Shown: positions 14,271-15,509 of the stretch, one piece after another | Position numbering within the stretch: position 1 is the first letter of the stretch | How the letters are laid out: each line of letters begins with the position of its first letter | Source of the DNA: Hyella sp964606015 | Lineage (GTDB): Bacteria; Cyanobacteriota; Cyanobacteriia; Cyanobacteriales; Xenococcaceae | DNA length: 15,509 bases | Direction: 5' to 3' | NCBI GenBank assembly: GCA_964606015.1 | Contig: CAZSEZ010000085.1 | Span: 1 to 15,509 of the forward strand | Position numbers and translations under genes: made by a program | The notes under the pieces: model-generated | Database searches by the model: none | Told to the model about the DNA's origin: nothing | The model's input: the letters and a program-made list of their open reading frames with translations, nothing else

Positions 14271-14523
14271 TAATATGATTTTTCTCTTCTCTCAGATGCC
14301 TAGAATTTTATCGAGAGATTATCGAACATCTGGTATTGGCCAGTAAACATTTAATATTTAATTGGCTTTGATCAATAAATTGATATAACGAGTTCTTTTG
14401 CCACTACTTTTGTCAAATTGAGAATAGTTAGGTTAACTGATTCTTAATTTGAGCAAATGGAGTATGAGCCAGAACTCATTACTAAGATAGGAAGTGTTAG
14501 AAAAGTCCTTAGTTTCTCATGAC

Positions 14524-15509
14524 TTATACTTTCGAGTGTAACTTTAAATTTGAGACTGCATTGATTAATTGATCCAGATGGTGTTGCTCATGAGTAGCCA
14601 TAACAGTAAAGCGAAGACGACTAGTAGGAACAGTAGGTGGCCGAATTGCTGGAGCAAAAATTCCTGAATCTTGGAGTTGTTGAGCTGCGGTCAGAGCAAT
14701 AGTAGGATTGGGTAGATTTAGACAAATAATGGGGGAATCGGAAGGAAGTAATTTGTCTTGAGGAAGATGGGTCTTGAGATAACTTACGTTGTACCAGAGT
14801 TTTTCTCTTCTTTGAGGTTCGTCTTCAATAATTGCGATCGCTTCAAGAGCTGCAGCTGTGTCCGCAGGGGATAAACCCGTAGTATAAATCCAACTTGCCG
14901 AACGGTTTCTCAGAAAATCGATTAAATTGCTATCCCCAGCGACATAACCCCCCAAACTTCCTAGAGCTTTACTAAGTGTGCCAACTTGAATTAGCCTTTT
15001 GCCAGTACAGTTAAAGTATTCGACGCAGCCAGCACCTGTTTGTCCCATTACCCCGGTAGCATGAGCTTCGTCTATTAAGACCATACAGTTATGAGTTTCT
15101 GCTAAGTCAAGAATTTCAGGTAGAGGACAAATATCTCCATCCATACTAAAAACGCTATCACTGACAATCAGACAGCGACGATAATTAGTACGATGTTGCT
15201 GAAGTTTATTGGCTAAATCTAAAATCTGGCAATGTTGATAATTTATTATCTGGGCTTGGGATAGTTTAGCTCCTGATTTGAGGCTAGAATGATTGTACTC
15301 ATCTGCCAAAATTAAGTCTTTTTGATTGACTAGTGCAGAGATAGTACCGAGATTGGCTAAGTAACCAGAACTAAAAACTAGAGCATCTTCAGTTTGTTTA
15401 AAATAAGCAATTGATTTTTCTAGTTGCTGATGGACATCGCGATGTCCTGTTAAAAGACGCGAGCCAGTAGAGCCAGTTCCGTATTTTTCAATTGCCGCAA
15501 TTGCCGCAG
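14524..15509 (-). CDS. bioF: 8-amino-7-oxononanoate synthase, N-terminus cut off
   Basis: A PLP-dependent alpha-oxoamine synthase that condenses pimeloyl-thioester with alanine in biotin synthesis. The open frame runs off the right edge; about 327 codons are present and the usual first ~60 residues are missing. Seen in order: YGTGSTGSRLLTGH near the window edge, DEYNHSS, VSDSVFSMDGD, LIDEAHATGV (PLP-ring Asp) and the PLP-lysine motif TLSKALGSLGGYV. An apparent start at 15309 is only an internal TTG, because homologous sequence continues upstream. Related enzymes (2-amino-3-ketobutyrate CoA ligase, serine palmitoyltransferase-like) share these motifs, but the overall match, including the C-terminal VPTSRLRFTVMATH, favours BioF. 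A HIP1 octamer lies at 14834. The 253-bp gap to thyX argues against tight coupling. Confidence 0.92.
   Translation of the reverse strand, partial: AAIAAIEKYGTGSTGSRLLTGHRDVHQQLEKSIAYFKQTEDALVFSSGYLANLGTISALVNQKDLILADEYNHSSLKSGAKLSQAQIINYQHCQILDLANKLQQHRTNYRRCLIVSDSVFSMDGDICPLPEILDLAETHNCMVLIDEAHATGVMGQTGAGCVEYFNCTGKRLIQVGTLSKALGSLGGYVAGDSNLIDFLRNRSASWIYTTGLSPADTAAALEAIAIIEDEPQRREKLWYNVSYLKTHLPQDKLLPSDSPIICLNLPNPTIALTAAQQLQDSGIFAPAIRPPTVPTSRLRFTVMATHEQHHLDQLINAVSNLKLHSKV

Noticed and set aside
14464..14479. Hairpin ATGAG/CTCAT downstream of the bioF-type gene
   Set aside because: A 5-bp stem with no T-run on the minus strand; likely chance.
15307..15309. TTG at 15309 as the bioF start
   Set aside because: The frame stays open to the window edge and encodes conserved family sequence (YGTGSTGSRLLTGH) upstream.
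1..15509. tRNA genes, CRISPR arrays, transposases or phage attachment sites
   Set aside because: No cloverleaf-like GGTTCGA-type arms, regularly spaced repeats, or transposase or integrase motifs were seen in any gap or frame.

Overview
The window is cyanobacterial chromosome. The diagnostic content is three phycobilisome linker genes, an EboA/EboB pair, a cyanobacterial-type short ribosomal protein S1, and eight copies of the HIP1 octamer GCGATCGC (starts at 746, 3791, 6009, 6770, 7991, 10612, 13757, 14834), far more than an AT-rich sequence would give by chance. Base composition is AT-rich and many intergenic gaps are 150-390 bp, which suits a low-GC colonial or filamentous lineage, but I cannot name the genus. 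No rRNA, tRNA, CRISPR array, insertion sequence or integrase was seen.

Left part (1-3520): a small hypothetical gene and aroE (shikimate dehydrogenase) lie on the minus strand. A plus-strand 582-residue protein built of ~185-residue beta-helix-like repeats follows, with an RTX-like calcium-binding and type I secretion C-terminus and a good hairpin terminator.

Middle part (3600-8410), all plus strand: a dienelactone hydrolase-family protein, ribosomal protein S1 (B type), an exported phosphodiester glycosidase-family protein, then eboA and eboB. The last two belong to the ebo set linked to export of scytonemin-type precursors. Here they stand without eboC-F and end at a clear terminator.

Linker locus (8410-13400): a single-domain linker (302 aa, +), a giant linker with three Pfam00427 (REP) domains and no phycobiliprotein domain (803 aa, -), and a second single-domain linker (312 aa, +). 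The first two are convergent, separated by two bidirectional hairpin terminators. The last two are divergent from a 272-bp control region. None of the three ends in the CpcD-type domain that normally caps rod linkers, and no phycobiliprotein gene lies nearby. The three look like parts of one non-standard phycobilisome sub-assembly, superficially reminiscent of the triple-REP linkers reported for Gloeobacter. This is the most interesting part of the window.

Right part (13548-15509), minus strand: thyX (flavin-dependent thymidylate synthase) and the 3'-terminal part of a bioF-type gene (8-amino-7-oxononanoate synthase), whose start lies beyond the window.
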